Source: Pseudochelatococcus contaminans
Lineage (GTDB): Bacteria; Pseudomonadota; Alphaproteobacteria; Rhizobiales; Beijerinckiaceae
Direction of reading: 5' to 3'
NCBI RefSeq assembly: GCF_014195635.1
Contig: NZ_JACICC010000002.1
Location: 248,001 to 312,000, forward strand
Length of the DNA stretch: 64,000 nucleotides
The notes below the pieces were generated by a model. It saw only the letters and a list, made by a program, of their open reading frames with translations. It searched no databases and was not told the DNA's origin. A program made the translations under genes and the position numbers. Positions within the stretch are counted from its first letter, which is position 1; the number at the start of each line of letters is the position of its first letter. Shown here in pieces: positions 54,109-62,006 of this stretch.

Positions 54109-54627
54109 ATGAAGCGACACTCTACTGCGACATTACGCCGGTTTATTGTTTCGGCTATCATCGCCGCGACTGCCGCAGTCGTCCATCCCGCCGGGCCGGC
54201 AAATGCGCAGGGCCTTCCTAATCTGGGAGCGATTTTCGGCAATGGCGGCGTCAATCCGCGCGGTGCGGTCGATATGGGACTGGGCCTGCTCAACGAGGGC
54301 ATTCGCCAGCAGAAAGCCGCCGATGCCCGCCGCCGTGCTGCGGAGTCTGCCAGGCGGGAGCAGCTTCGCCGTGCCGAACTGTCCAAAACCAAGGCAGGCC
54401 GAGCAAAGCTCGCACGTGAAGATGCAGCCGCCCGCAAGCGCGCAAAGCAGCAGGAGCAGATGTATGACGGCCTCGCCCGCGCCATAGCAGGAGGCATTCT
54501 CGGCGGCGGCGGTGGCGGCAGTGGTGGCCGCAACGGCGAAAGCTACAGCGAGTATAAATCGAGATGCTATCAGCCGAGCACTGTCACGGCTGATGCCAAT
54601 CGCGGCGGAATGATGTGGATGTGTTAG
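54109..54627 (+). CDS. Exported Arg/Ala-rich coiled-coil protein, function unknown
   Basis: A 172-residue protein. The signal peptide spans residues 1-34 (FIVSAIIAATAAVV core, cut after GPANA). A short Gly/Asn-rich part (GAIFGNGGVNPRG) leads into a strongly charged helix of about 60 residues (QQKAADARRRAAESARREQL and on), very rich in Arg, Ala, Lys and Glu and likely a coiled coil. Then come a short hydrophobic helix (LARAIAGGILGG) and a poly-glycine hinge. The C-terminus (SEYKSRCYQPS...GGMMWMC) has two cysteines and ends in Cys. GGAG lies before the ATG. It could be a periplasmic structural or envelope-associated protein. I do not recognise the family. Confidence 0.75.
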   Translation: MKRHSTATLRRFIVSAIIAATAAVVHPAGPANAQGLPNLGAIFGNGGVNPRGAVDMGLGLLNEGIRQQKAADARRRAAESARREQLRRAELSKTKAGRAKLAREDAAARKRAKQQEQMYDGLARAIAGGILGGGGGGSGGRNGESYSEYKSRCYQPSTVTADANRGGMMWMC

Positions 54628-54664
54628 GCAGCGAGAATCTGCCCGTTAAACCCACACCCCACAC

Positions 54665-57211
54665 CTACCGTTCCCGCAGATAGGCGGCGGGCCGCTGGGC
54701 GAGGACGCGCCATGTGCCGGCAAGCGCCAGCGTCACCGCCACGGCGACCGCGATCAGCGCGGCGACGATGGCGGGGCCGGGCACGAAATCAGCCGGCAGG
54801 CGCATGACCTGCGTCATGATCACCATTGCCGCCGCCGAACCCGCCAGAAACCCGAACAGCGCCGACACCAACGCCAGCAGGCCATATTCCAGCGCATAGG
54901 CACGCAGCAATCGGCCACGGGTCGCGCCGAGCGTTTTCAGGATGACGGCGTCGTAAAGCCGGGCCCGGTGCGAAGCCGCCAGCGCCCCGCCAAGCACAAG
55001 CGCGCTGGCGATCAGCGCCACCGCGCTGGCCGCCGCCATGGCCACGGCAAGCTGGCCAACCATGTCGTTCACCGCCGTCAGCACGTCGCGCACCCGCACG
55101 CTGGTCACGGCGGGGAAGCGGGCGGCGATCTCCCGCACCAGCGTCAGGTTGCCGCCCGCTTCCGCGCCTGCCGGTTCGGTGAGCGTCGCGAGCACGGTGT
55201 AGGGCGCGCCCGCGAACGTATTGGGTGAAAACACCATGACGAAGTTGATGCCCAGCGAGCGCCACTCCACCGACCGCAGGTTGGCGATAGTGACAGGGAT
55301 TTCGCGCCCCAGCACATTGACAACCACCGCATCGCCGACGCCGAGACCAAGCTGCTCCGCGATAACGGCATCGAACGACACGAGCGGCGGGCCGTCATAA
55401 TCTGCGGGCCACCAGTCCCCGGCAAGGATGTTGCTGCCCTCGGGCGGGGTATCCGCGAAGGTGATACCGCGATCGCCCTCCAGCACCCAGGCCACTTCCT
55501 CGGGCGAGGTATAATCCTGCGCGCGGATGCCCTTCAGCGATATGATACGTCCGCGCATCATCGGCACACGCTCGATGGTGCTGCCGGGCACGGCCCCGTC
55601 CAGATATTGCGCGAACGCGTCGGCCTCCTGCGCCTGCACGTCGAGGAAGAAGAACGCGGGCGCGCGCTCCGGCAGTGAGCGCGTCAACTCGCGGCGCAGG
55701 CCGGCATCGACGAGCACCAGCGTCACCACCAACGTCACGCCAAGGCCCAGCGACAGCACCAGCGCCGGCGTCAGTGTGCCGGGCCGGTGCAGATTGGCCA
55801 GCGCCAGCCGCCATGTCGGATTGGCCGTATGCGGCAGCGCCCGCGCGGCGCGCATGGTGCCGATGGCCACCAGCCGCAGCAGGCCGAAAGCAATGGCCGC
55901 CGCCACGAGGAAAATCGCCGCCACGCGCACATTATGCGCCAGCGCCAACGCCACGACGATCAGCAACACGCCCGCCCCTGCCGCCGCCAGACGATACCGC
56001 AAACGCGGACGGGCTTGCGCGGCGTCGACATGATCGCGGAACAGCGCCGCCACCGGCACGTCATGCACACGCCCCACCGGGCCCAGCGAAAAGGCCAGCG
56101 CCGCCAGCGCGCCATAGAGGGCGGCCGCGAGCAGTTCCAACGGCGCAAGCCGGGGTACAATGGGCAGCGGCAGTACATCCTGCGCCACCCACACCACGAT
56201 GAACGGCATGAGCGCGCCCACGACCAGCCCGATGACGATGCCGATAGCGGCGATCATCATCACTTCGGTCAATGCCACCGCGACCGCGACGCCGCCGGAA
56301 GCGCCAACCGCCTTCAGCGTCGCCATGGTGGTGCGCCGCCTGTCCGTGAAGCCGCGCACGGCGTTCGCCACACCGACGCCGCCCACCAGCAACGCCGTCA
56401 TGCCGACAAGCGTCAGGTATTGCGTGAACTGGTCGATGCGTCGCTGCAACTGCGGCGCGGCCTCGCGCCGGTCACGGATGCGCCAGCCTTCATCGGGAAA
56501 AGCATCGCCCGCCCGTGCGGTGAAACGCGCCAGCGCCGCATCGTCCAGCTCACCACCGGGCAGCACAAGCCGATACACGTGGCTAATGATGCTCCCCGGC
56601 TGCACAAGGCCCGTGCGCGCCAGCGCCTCATGCGAGATCATCAACCGTGGACCGAAGCCGACGCCGGTGGCGATCTTGTCCGGCTCGCTGACAAGCTCTG
56701 CCTTGATAACGAGGTCAAGATTGCCGAGCCGCAGCACATCCCCCACGCCAAGGCCGAGACGCGCCAGCAGGGCCGGGTCTGCTACCGCGCCGAAACGCTC
56801 TCCCTCCCCCGCGAACGGCGCATCGCCATCGGCGGCGGGCGCGGTGTCGAGCGTGCCCACAAGCGGGTATGCGTCATCGACCGCCTTCACCTCAACCAGC
56901 GCTGCTTCGCCATCCGGCGCAACGGCCATGGCGCGAAAATCCGTGACGTGCGACAGCGCACCTTGCGCGCGCAGGAAGGCCAGCTCCTCGCCGGTCGCCT
57001 CGCGCTGCGTCAGCGTCACGGCTACGTCACCGCCAAGGATGGTGCGGCCCTCGCGTGCCAGCCCCTCGGACAACGAGCGCGCCACCGAGCCGACCCCCGC
57101 GATGGCGGCGACGCCGAGCGCAATACAGGCAAGGAAGATGCCGAAACCTCGCAGCCCGCCGCGCATGTCGCGCAAGGCCAGCCGCAGCACCAGAGGAAGC
57201 CGCACGCTCAT
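54665..57211 (-). CDS. ybbP: FtsX-like ABC transporter permease (YbbP family)
   Basis: An 848-residue membrane protein with two FtsX/MacB-like units. The first helix (LRGFGIFLACIALGVAAIAGV) is followed by a periplasmic domain, then helices near residues 250-400 containing the first FtsX core (VGVANAVRGFTDRRRTTMATLKAVGASGG). The second half has a further periplasmic domain and the core VILKTLGATRGRLLRAYALEYGLLALVSALFGFLAG. These transporters act with YbbA, probably in moving lipids or lipoproteins or other membrane substrates. The start at 57211 overlaps the ybbA stop by four bases. Confidence 0.92.
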   Translation of the reverse strand: MSVRLPLVLRLALRDMRGGLRGFGIFLACIALGVAAIAGVGSVARSLSEGLAREGRTILGGDVAVTLTQREATGEELAFLRAQGALSHVTDFRAMAVAPDGEAALVEVKAVDDAYPLVGTLDTAPAADGDAPFAGEGERFGAVADPALLARLGLGVGDVLRLGNLDLVIKAELVSEPDKIATGVGFGPRLMISHEALARTGLVQPGSIISHVYRLVLPGGELDDAALARFTARAGDAFPDEGWRIRDRREAAPQLQRRIDQFTQYLTLVGMTALLVGGVGVANAVRGFTDRRRTTMATLKAVGASGGVAVAVALTEVMMIAAIGIVIGLVVGALMPFIVVWVAQDVLPLPIVPRLAPLELLAAALYGALAALAFSLGPVGRVHDVPVAALFRDHVDAAQARPRLRYRLAAAGAGVLLIVVALALAHNVRVAAIFLVAAAIAFGLLRLVAIGTMRAARALPHTANPTWRLALANLHRPGTLTPALVLSLGLGVTLVVTLVLVDAGLRRELTRSLPERAPAFFFLDVQAQEADAFAQYLDGAVPGSTIERVPMMRGRIISLKGIRAQDYTSPEEVAWVLEGDRGITFADTPPEGSNILAGDWWPADYDGPPLVSFDAVIAEQLGLGVGDAVVVNVLGREIPVTIANLRSVEWRSLGINFVMVFSPNTFAGAPYTVLATLTEPAGAEAGGNLTLVREIAARFPAVTSVRVRDVLTAVNDMVGQLAVAMAAASAVALIASALVLGGALAASHRARLYDAVILKTLGATRGRLLRAYALEYGLLALVSALFGFLAGSAAAMVIMTQVMRLPADFVPGPAIVAALIAVAVAVTLALAGTWRVLAQRPAAYLRER

Positions 57212-57972
57212 TCCGAAGCATCCGTGTCCGCAAGCGGATATTCCACTAGCCCGGAGCGCAGCCGCACCGTGCGGTCGCATCGGGCCGCAAGGTCGGGATC
57301 GTGCGTCACCAGCACCAGCGTCGAGCCTTCGTCACGCCGCAACGAGAACAGCAATTCCACGATAGCGCGGCCTGTATCCTCATCAAGATTGCCGGTGGGC
57401 TCATCGGCCACGATGAGCGGCGGCCTGCCGACGACAGCCCGCGCGATAGCCACACGCTGCTGCTCGCCGCCGGAAAGCTGCGCCGGGTAATGCCCCGTGC
57501 GCGCCTTGAGGCCCACACGCTCCAGCGCCTTCGCAGCCCTGTCGAAGGCGTCGGACGCGCCGGCCAGCTCCAGCGGTAGCGCGACATTTTCAAGCGCCGT
57601 CATCGTCGGCACGAGATGAAAAGACTGGAACACGATGCCGATATACTTGCCGCGAAAGCGCGCCAGCTGATCCTCATCCAGCTCCGTGATGTCGAAACCA
57701 TTGATGAACACCTTGCCCGATTCCACCCGTTCGAGACCGGCCAGCGTCATCAGCAGGCTGGATTTGCCGGACCCGGACGGCCCGACGAGCCCCACCGCCT
57801 CGCCGTGGGCAACGTCCAGGGACACGCCTTTCAGCGCCTCGACCCGTGCCGCGCCATGTCCGAGGCTCAGCCGCACCGAGCGCAGCCGCACCATGAGGGC
57901 CTGCTCCTCATCCGCAGGCAGGGGCGCGTGCCCCCCGGTGAGGGACGTGACGGTCGCAGGGGAAGACGTCAT
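57208..57972 (-). CDS. ybbA: ABC transporter ATP-binding protein (YbbA family)
   Basis: A 254-residue LolD/MacB-type ATPase. Walker A is GLVGPSGSGKSSLL. The Q-loop region is GIVFQSFHLVPTMTALENVALPLEL, the signature AQLSGGEQQRVAIARA, Walker B PLIVADEPTGNLD and the H-loop STLVLVTHDPDLA. The order is complete and the protein should be active. Two starts are possible: 57972 (MTSSPATVT) and 57894 (MVRLRSVRLS, with GGAG nine bases upstream, giving the 228 residues seen in E. coli). It lies divergent from tesA, the same arrangement as in E. coli. Confidence 0.92.
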   Translation of the reverse strand: MTSSPATVTSLTGGHAPLPADEEQALMVRLRSVRLSLGHGAARVEALKGVSLDVAHGEAVGLVGPSGSGKSSLLMTLAGLERVESGKVFINGFDITELDEDQLARFRGKYIGIVFQSFHLVPTMTALENVALPLELAGASDAFDRAAKALERVGLKARTGHYPAQLSGGEQQRVAIARAVVGRPPLIVADEPTGNLDEDTGRAIVELLFSLRRDEGSTLVLVTHDPDLAARCDRTVRLRSGLVEYPLADTDASE

Positions 57973-58091
57973 GGATCGGCTCGACCTTCTGGCTGGCGGC
58001 CAACTGGCTGACGGGCAACCGGCCGGCTTTGCATTTACACGATTATATATCCATGTTGACGGCATAACGCATCTGCAACATGGAGGCTGGC

Positions 58092-58874
58092 GTGCTGACA
58101 AGTGTGTTTCGACATATAAGCGTGTTTGGAAATTTGTCGCCCAAACATCCTCGTGAACGGCAGCCCGACAACGCACATGCATCACGAGGCTTGTGCGCTG
58201 CTTTCTCCCGGCGGACACTGTCGGCTCTGGCTCTGGTTACGGGAATGGCCGCCATGATTCTCACCGCTGCCCCGCAGATGGCGCAAGCACAACAGCAGGA
58301 TAATACCCCGCCGCTGCGCATCGTCGCGCTGGGCGACAGCCTGACCGCGGGCTATTCCCTGCCGCAAACCGCCGCCTTCCCCGTGGTGCTGGAGGCTGCG
58401 CTCAAGGCCCGTGGACACTATGTCACCATCGCCAACGCCGGCGTATCAGGAGACACCGCCAGCGGCGGCCTTGCGCGTCTCGACTGGTCCGTGCCCGACG
58501 GCACGCAGGCCGTCATTCTGGAACTGGGCGCCAACGACATGCTGCGCGGCGTCGATCCGGCCGTGACGGAAAAGGCGCTCGACACCATCATCACCCGGCT
58601 GAAGGAGCGCGGCATCGCCGTTCTGCTGGCAGGCATGTTCGCCGCGCCAAACCTGGGGCAGGACTACGCCAACCGCTTCGAGAGCATCTACACGAACCTT
58701 GCCAGCAAGCACGATCTCGTGCTTTACCCCTTCTTTCTCGATGGAGTAACTGGAAACGCACCTCTCGTCCTGCCGGACGGCCTGCATCCCAGCGCGGCCG
58801 GCGTGGAAGTTATCGTGGAGCGCATCCTGCCCACCGTCGAACGTTTCATCGCCGGCGTCACCGCCGCGCCCTGA
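58092..58874 (+). CDS. tesA: GDSL-family arylesterase / acyl-CoA thioesterase I
   Basis: A periplasmic SGNH hydrolase acting on short acyl esters and thioesters. Block I is ALGDSLTAGY (catalytic Ser), block III is ELGANDMLRG (Asn of the oxyanion hole), and block V is DGLHPSAAG (Asp and His). The signal peptide lies late, with core LSALALVTGMAAMILTAA ending AQAQ, because the open frame has a 45-residue basic leader. The GTG at 58092 is chosen because GGAGG lies five bases upstream; ATG 58080 is just before it and lacks a site. A shorter start within the leader is possible. The aldo/keto reductase gene follows after 26 bases, probably cotranscribed. Confidence 0.92.
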   Translation: MLTSVFRHISVFGNLSPKHPRERQPDNAHASRGLCAAFSRRTLSALALVTGMAAMILTAAPQMAQAQQQDNTPPLRIVALGDSLTAGYSLPQTAAFPVVLEAALKARGHYVTIANAGVSGDTASGGLARLDWSVPDGTQAVILELGANDMLRGVDPAVTEKALDTIITRLKERGIAVLLAGMFAAPNLGQDYANRFESIYTNLASKHDLVLYPFFLDGVTGNAPLVLPDGLHPSAAGVEVIVERILPTVERFIAGVTAAP

Positions 58875-58900
58875 CTTCACCACACCCCGCCGGAGTTGAC

Positions 58901-59959
58901 ATGTCGATCGTCTACCGCAAGCTTGGCCGCACGGACCTGACCATTCCCAGCATCGCGCTGGGCACCATGACATGGGGCGACCAGAACACCGAGGCCGAGG
59001 GCCACGCCCAGCTTGATTACGCGCTGGAGCGCGGTATCAATTTTCTCGACACGGCGGAGATGTATTCCACGCCCCCCAAGGCCGAGACGCAGGGCAACAC
59101 CGAGCGTGTCATCGGCACGTGGCTGAAGGCCCGCAACAACCGCGACAAGGTCACCATCGCCACCAAGGTTATCGGCCGCACGCAGAACACGTGGTATCGC
59201 GATGACGGCTCCACCACGGAGCTTTCGCGCAAGCAGATCTTCGAAGCCGTCGACAAGAGCCTGCAACGCCTGCAAACCGACTATATCGACCTCTACCAGC
59301 TTCACTTTCCCGACCGGCCCTTCGCCTATTTCGGCTCCAACCACACCATCTTCCGCGACACGCGCGGCACCGTGAACGAGGTGCCGATCGACGAAACTCT
59401 CGCTGCGCTGGATGAAATCGTGAAAGCCGGCAAGGTGCGTTATGTTGGCCTGTCCAACGAAACTCCGTGGGGCGTGTCGCGCTTCCTGAATCTCTCCGAG
59501 CGGCATGGCCAGCCGCGCGTGCAGTCCATTCAGAACGCTTATTCGCTGACCAATCGCACCTTCGAAGTGGGGCTTGCCGAGTTCGCCCTGCGAGAGGACG
59601 TGTCCTTGCTGGCCTATTCGCCGCTGGCGCAGGGCTATCTCACTGGCAAGTATCGCGACGGGGCATTGCCCGCTGGCTCCCGCAAACAACTCTACAACCG
59701 TCTGAACCGCTATCAGACGCCAGGTTCCGAGGCGGCATTCAACGCCTATGTCGATCTGGCCCATGAACTGGGTCTGGACCCTGCCCAGTTCGCCATCGCC
59801 TTCGTGCATACACGCCCGTTCGTCGCATCCGTCATCATCGGCGCGTCATCGTTGGCGCAACTTGAAGCAGATATCGATGCCGCTGAAATCGCCATCACAC
59901 CGGAGATCGAAGAGCGCATCGACGCGATTCACCTTTTGAACAGCAATCCCACGCCATAG
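58901..59959 (+). CDS. tas: Aldo/keto reductase, Tas family
   Basis: A 352-residue NADP(H)-dependent TIM-barrel oxidoreductase. The catalytic tetrad is visible: Asp50 and Tyr55 in FLDTAEMYSTPP, Lys89 in IATKV, and His135 in LYQLHFPDRP. The insert TWYRDDGSTTELSRKQI and VNEVPIDETLAALDEIVKAGKVRYVGLSNETPWGV are typical of E. coli Tas. The NADP-binding end is FVASVIIGASSLAQLEADIDAAEI. The physiological substrate is not known. Confidence 0.93.
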   Translation: MSIVYRKLGRTDLTIPSIALGTMTWGDQNTEAEGHAQLDYALERGINFLDTAEMYSTPPKAETQGNTERVIGTWLKARNNRDKVTIATKVIGRTQNTWYRDDGSTTELSRKQIFEAVDKSLQRLQTDYIDLYQLHFPDRPFAYFGSNHTIFRDTRGTVNEVPIDETLAALDEIVKAGKVRYVGLSNETPWGVSRFLNLSERHGQPRVQSIQNAYSLTNRTFEVGLAEFALREDVSLLAYSPLAQGYLTGKYRDGALPAGSRKQLYNRLNRYQTPGSEAAFNAYVDLAHELGLDPAQFAIAFVHTRPFVASVIIGASSLAQLEADIDAAEIAITPEIEERIDAIHLLNSNPTP

Positions 59960-60149
59960 GACTTTTCCACTTTTCATCTAACAGCAGAAATGCTTTATCT
60001 TTTTAGATATGCAGCGACTCTGGCTTTCTTTAGAATTGCTTTAATCTATAAAGGTAAAGCTTCTGCTTGCTTGCAGCCATCGTCATCATTACATGCATTT
60101 TCGACGGAATCTGTCCGCCGCAAGATGCGTCCGAATGGAGACATATACG

Positions 60150-60533
60150 ATGGCCGATTTTCTGGCCCGCCCGCTGACGAAAAAGGAGATGGACGCCATG
60201 CGCCGCGCGGCGCGTGACGAGGCCAGCGTATCGCGCAAGTTCTGGTCTTCGCTGAAACGCGTGGTCAACAACCTGCCGTTTGCGGAAGATCTGGTTGCCG
60301 CTTTCGTCTGCGCCAAAGATCCGCAGACATCGCCGAAGGTGCGTTACGCCCTGCTCGGCGGTCTCGGCTATTTCATCATGCCGATTGACGCCTTGCCCGA
60401 TATCCTGCCGCTGATCGGCTATTCGGACGACATGGCGGTTCTGGCAGCCCTCGTCGGCACCGTCGCAGGCGCGATCAAGCCCGAGCACCGCGACAAGGCC
60501 CGCAAGATTCTCGACAAGTCCCGCAAGGGTTGA
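60150..60533 (+). CDS. YkvA / DUF1232 family protein
   Basis: A 127-residue protein. The DUF1232 core is KVRYALLGGLGYFIMPIDALPDILPLIGYSDDMAVLAALVGTV, with the signature YFIxPxDxxPDxxPxxGxxDD and two hydrophobic helices; it is probably membrane-associated. GGAG lies nine bases before the ATG at 60150 (MADFLARPLT); starts upstream at 60093 or 60135 are less likely. Function is unknown; eukaryotic proteins with this domain include the ubiquitin ligase RNF170. A repeat copy follows the stop codon. Confidence 0.88.
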   Translation: MADFLARPLTKKEMDAMRRAARDEASVSRKFWSSLKRVVNNLPFAEDLVAAFVCAKDPQTSPKVRYALLGGLGYFIMPIDALPDILPLIGYSDDMAVLAALVGTVAGAIKPEHRDKARKILDKSRKG

Positions 60534-60543
60534 GCGCTTGTTC

Positions 60544-60611
60544 CGGATTCTATATTTCGCTGCACCTTGCGCCCAATTCGATGAATTGACTTGAACGCAA
60601 ACTGCTCTGGC
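60544..60611. repeat. Dispersed palindrome family, copy after the YkvA gene
   Basis: It begins CGGATTCTATATTTCGCTGC and continues to TTGAACGCAAACTGCTCTGG (60592-60611). The left arm has decayed to TTGCGCCCAA. It shares its lead with the copies at 20629 and 29374, and its last 20 bases are the exact reverse complement of 11423-11442. Confidence 0.85.
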
Positions 60612-60638
60612 GCAGATCAAAGCACGGCTTAAAGTTTA

Positions 60639-60673
60639 AAGCGCCCATTCCGGAAAAGCCGGAATGGGCGCTT
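60639..60673. terminator. Perfect bidirectional terminator between YkvA and ackA
   Basis: AAGCGCCCATTCCGG (60639-60653) pairs over 15 bp with 60659-60673 around AAAAG. On the minus strand TTTAAACTTTAAGC follows the stem, after ackA. On the plus strand CGTTTTATAAC follows. Confidence 0.85.
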
Positions 60674-60698
60674 CGTTTTATAACGTTGTGAGCAGGGC

Positions 60699-61919
60699 TT
60701 ATTCAGCCGCCTGCTGCACATCCTTCACCAGCAGGCCGAGCACGTCCAACGTGTGCTCGGCGATCATCAGGCCCTCGTTGGTGCGCACGATGTAGACGCG
60801 TACACGCGACAGCGGCGAGGAGATGAGGCGGGCATTGCGGTGGTTGGCTTCCTCGTCGAGGTCGATGCCGATCCACTGCATGCCCTGCAGCACGCGCTCG
60901 CGCACGCGCCAGGAGTTCTCGCCGATACCGCCGCAGAACACCATGGCGTCCAGACCGTCGAGAGCTGCCGACAGAGCACCCACTTCACGGCGCACGCGGT
61001 TGACGAAGTAATCGATCGCTTCCCGCGCCTCGCGCGTGTCGGAGGCTTCGAGGTCGCGCATGTCCTGCGACAGGCCGGAGAGACCGAGCAGACCCGACTT
61101 CGTGTACAGGATGTTGCGGATTTCCGACGAGCTGTAGCCCTTCTGGTCGAGCATGTAGAGCAGCACGCCGGCATCGAGGTTACCGCAGCGGGTGCCCATT
61201 GGCAGGCCGTCGAGTGCCGAGAAACCCATGGTCGAGGCGATGGAGTGGCCATAACGCACGGCGCACATGGAGGCGCCGTTGCCGAGGTGGGCGATGACGA
61301 CGCGGCCTTCCGCATCCAGCGGCGCGATCTGCTTCATGCGGCGGGTGACGTATTCGTAGGACACGCCGTGGAAGCCGTAGCGGCGCACGCCTTCGTTGTA
61401 GAACTCGCGCGGGATGGCGAACGTGTCGTTATAGAACGGGTGACCGCGATGGAACGAGGTGTCGAACACCGCCACCTGCGGCACACCGGGAAACGCCTCG
61501 CGCGCGGCAAGGATGCCGGCGATGTTGTGCGGCTGATGAATGGGTGCGAGCGGGATCAGCTTTTCTAGCTCGGCGATCACGGTGTCGTCGATCTTGACCG
61601 GCTTGGTGAAGCGCACGCCGCCGTGCACGACGCGGTGGCCAACAGCCACAACCTCGCTGCCGGGGAACGTTTCGTCGATCCAGCGCAGGATCACGTCCAC
61701 ACCCTCGGCGTGGTTGGAGATGCCGCCGGAAGCCTTGTCGAAGTTCCGCTCGCCAAACGACTGGCCCTCACCGTCCTTGGCGGAGAAAACAGTGGCAGAG
61801 GCGCCCAGGCCCTCGATCTGCCCGGTGGCCAGATTGACCGGCTTGCCTTCGGTTACGTCGAACACGACGAACTTGATGGAGGAAGAGCCCGCATTCAGCA
61901 CGATAAGGGTCTTGGACAT
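60699..61919 (-). CDS. ackA: Acetate kinase
   Basis: A 406-residue ASKHA-fold kinase that interconverts acetate and acetyl-phosphate with ATP/ADP. N-terminal phosphate loop: LIVLNAGSSSIKFVVFD. Further marks are VGHRVVHGGVRF, VFDTSFH, RYGFHGVSYEYV, HLGNGASMCAV and VFCGGIGENSWRVRERV. AAGGAA lies before the ATG at 61919. The Pta gene lies 88 bases upstream on the same strand, with an intrinsic terminator between them. The family also accepts propionate, so the native acid is not certain. Confidence 0.97.
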   Translation of the reverse strand: MSKTLIVLNAGSSSIKFVVFDVTEGKPVNLATGQIEGLGASATVFSAKDGEGQSFGERNFDKASGGISNHAEGVDVILRWIDETFPGSEVVAVGHRVVHGGVRFTKPVKIDDTVIAELEKLIPLAPIHQPHNIAGILAAREAFPGVPQVAVFDTSFHRGHPFYNDTFAIPREFYNEGVRRYGFHGVSYEYVTRRMKQIAPLDAEGRVVIAHLGNGASMCAVRYGHSIASTMGFSALDGLPMGTRCGNLDAGVLLYMLDQKGYSSSEIRNILYTKSGLLGLSGLSQDMRDLEASDTREAREAIDYFVNRVRREVGALSAALDGLDAMVFCGGIGENSWRVRERVLQGMQWIGIDLDEEANHRNARLISSPLSRVRVYIVRTNEGLMIAEHTLDVLGLLVKDVQQAAE

Positions 61920-61967
61920 GAAGTCGTTCCTTCGGGAAAAAACGGTCATCAGGTAATAGGGGCAGAT

Positions 61968-61996
61968 AAAAAAGGGCCGGCCCGAGAGGCCGGCCC
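61968..61996 (-). terminator. Strong intrinsic terminator between Pta and ackA
   Basis: GGGCCGGCC (61974-61982) pairs with GGCCGGCCC (61988-61996) around CGAGA. On the minus strand six T follow (61973-61968). It should stop most transcripts from the Pta gene before ackA. Confidence 0.9.
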
Positions 61997-62006
61997 ATTG
62001 CAGCAA

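Noticed and set aside
55787-57490. 567-codon open frame antisense to ybbP and ybbA
   Set aside because: It spans two well-defined genes on the other strand, and its product is low-complexity Arg/His/Gln.
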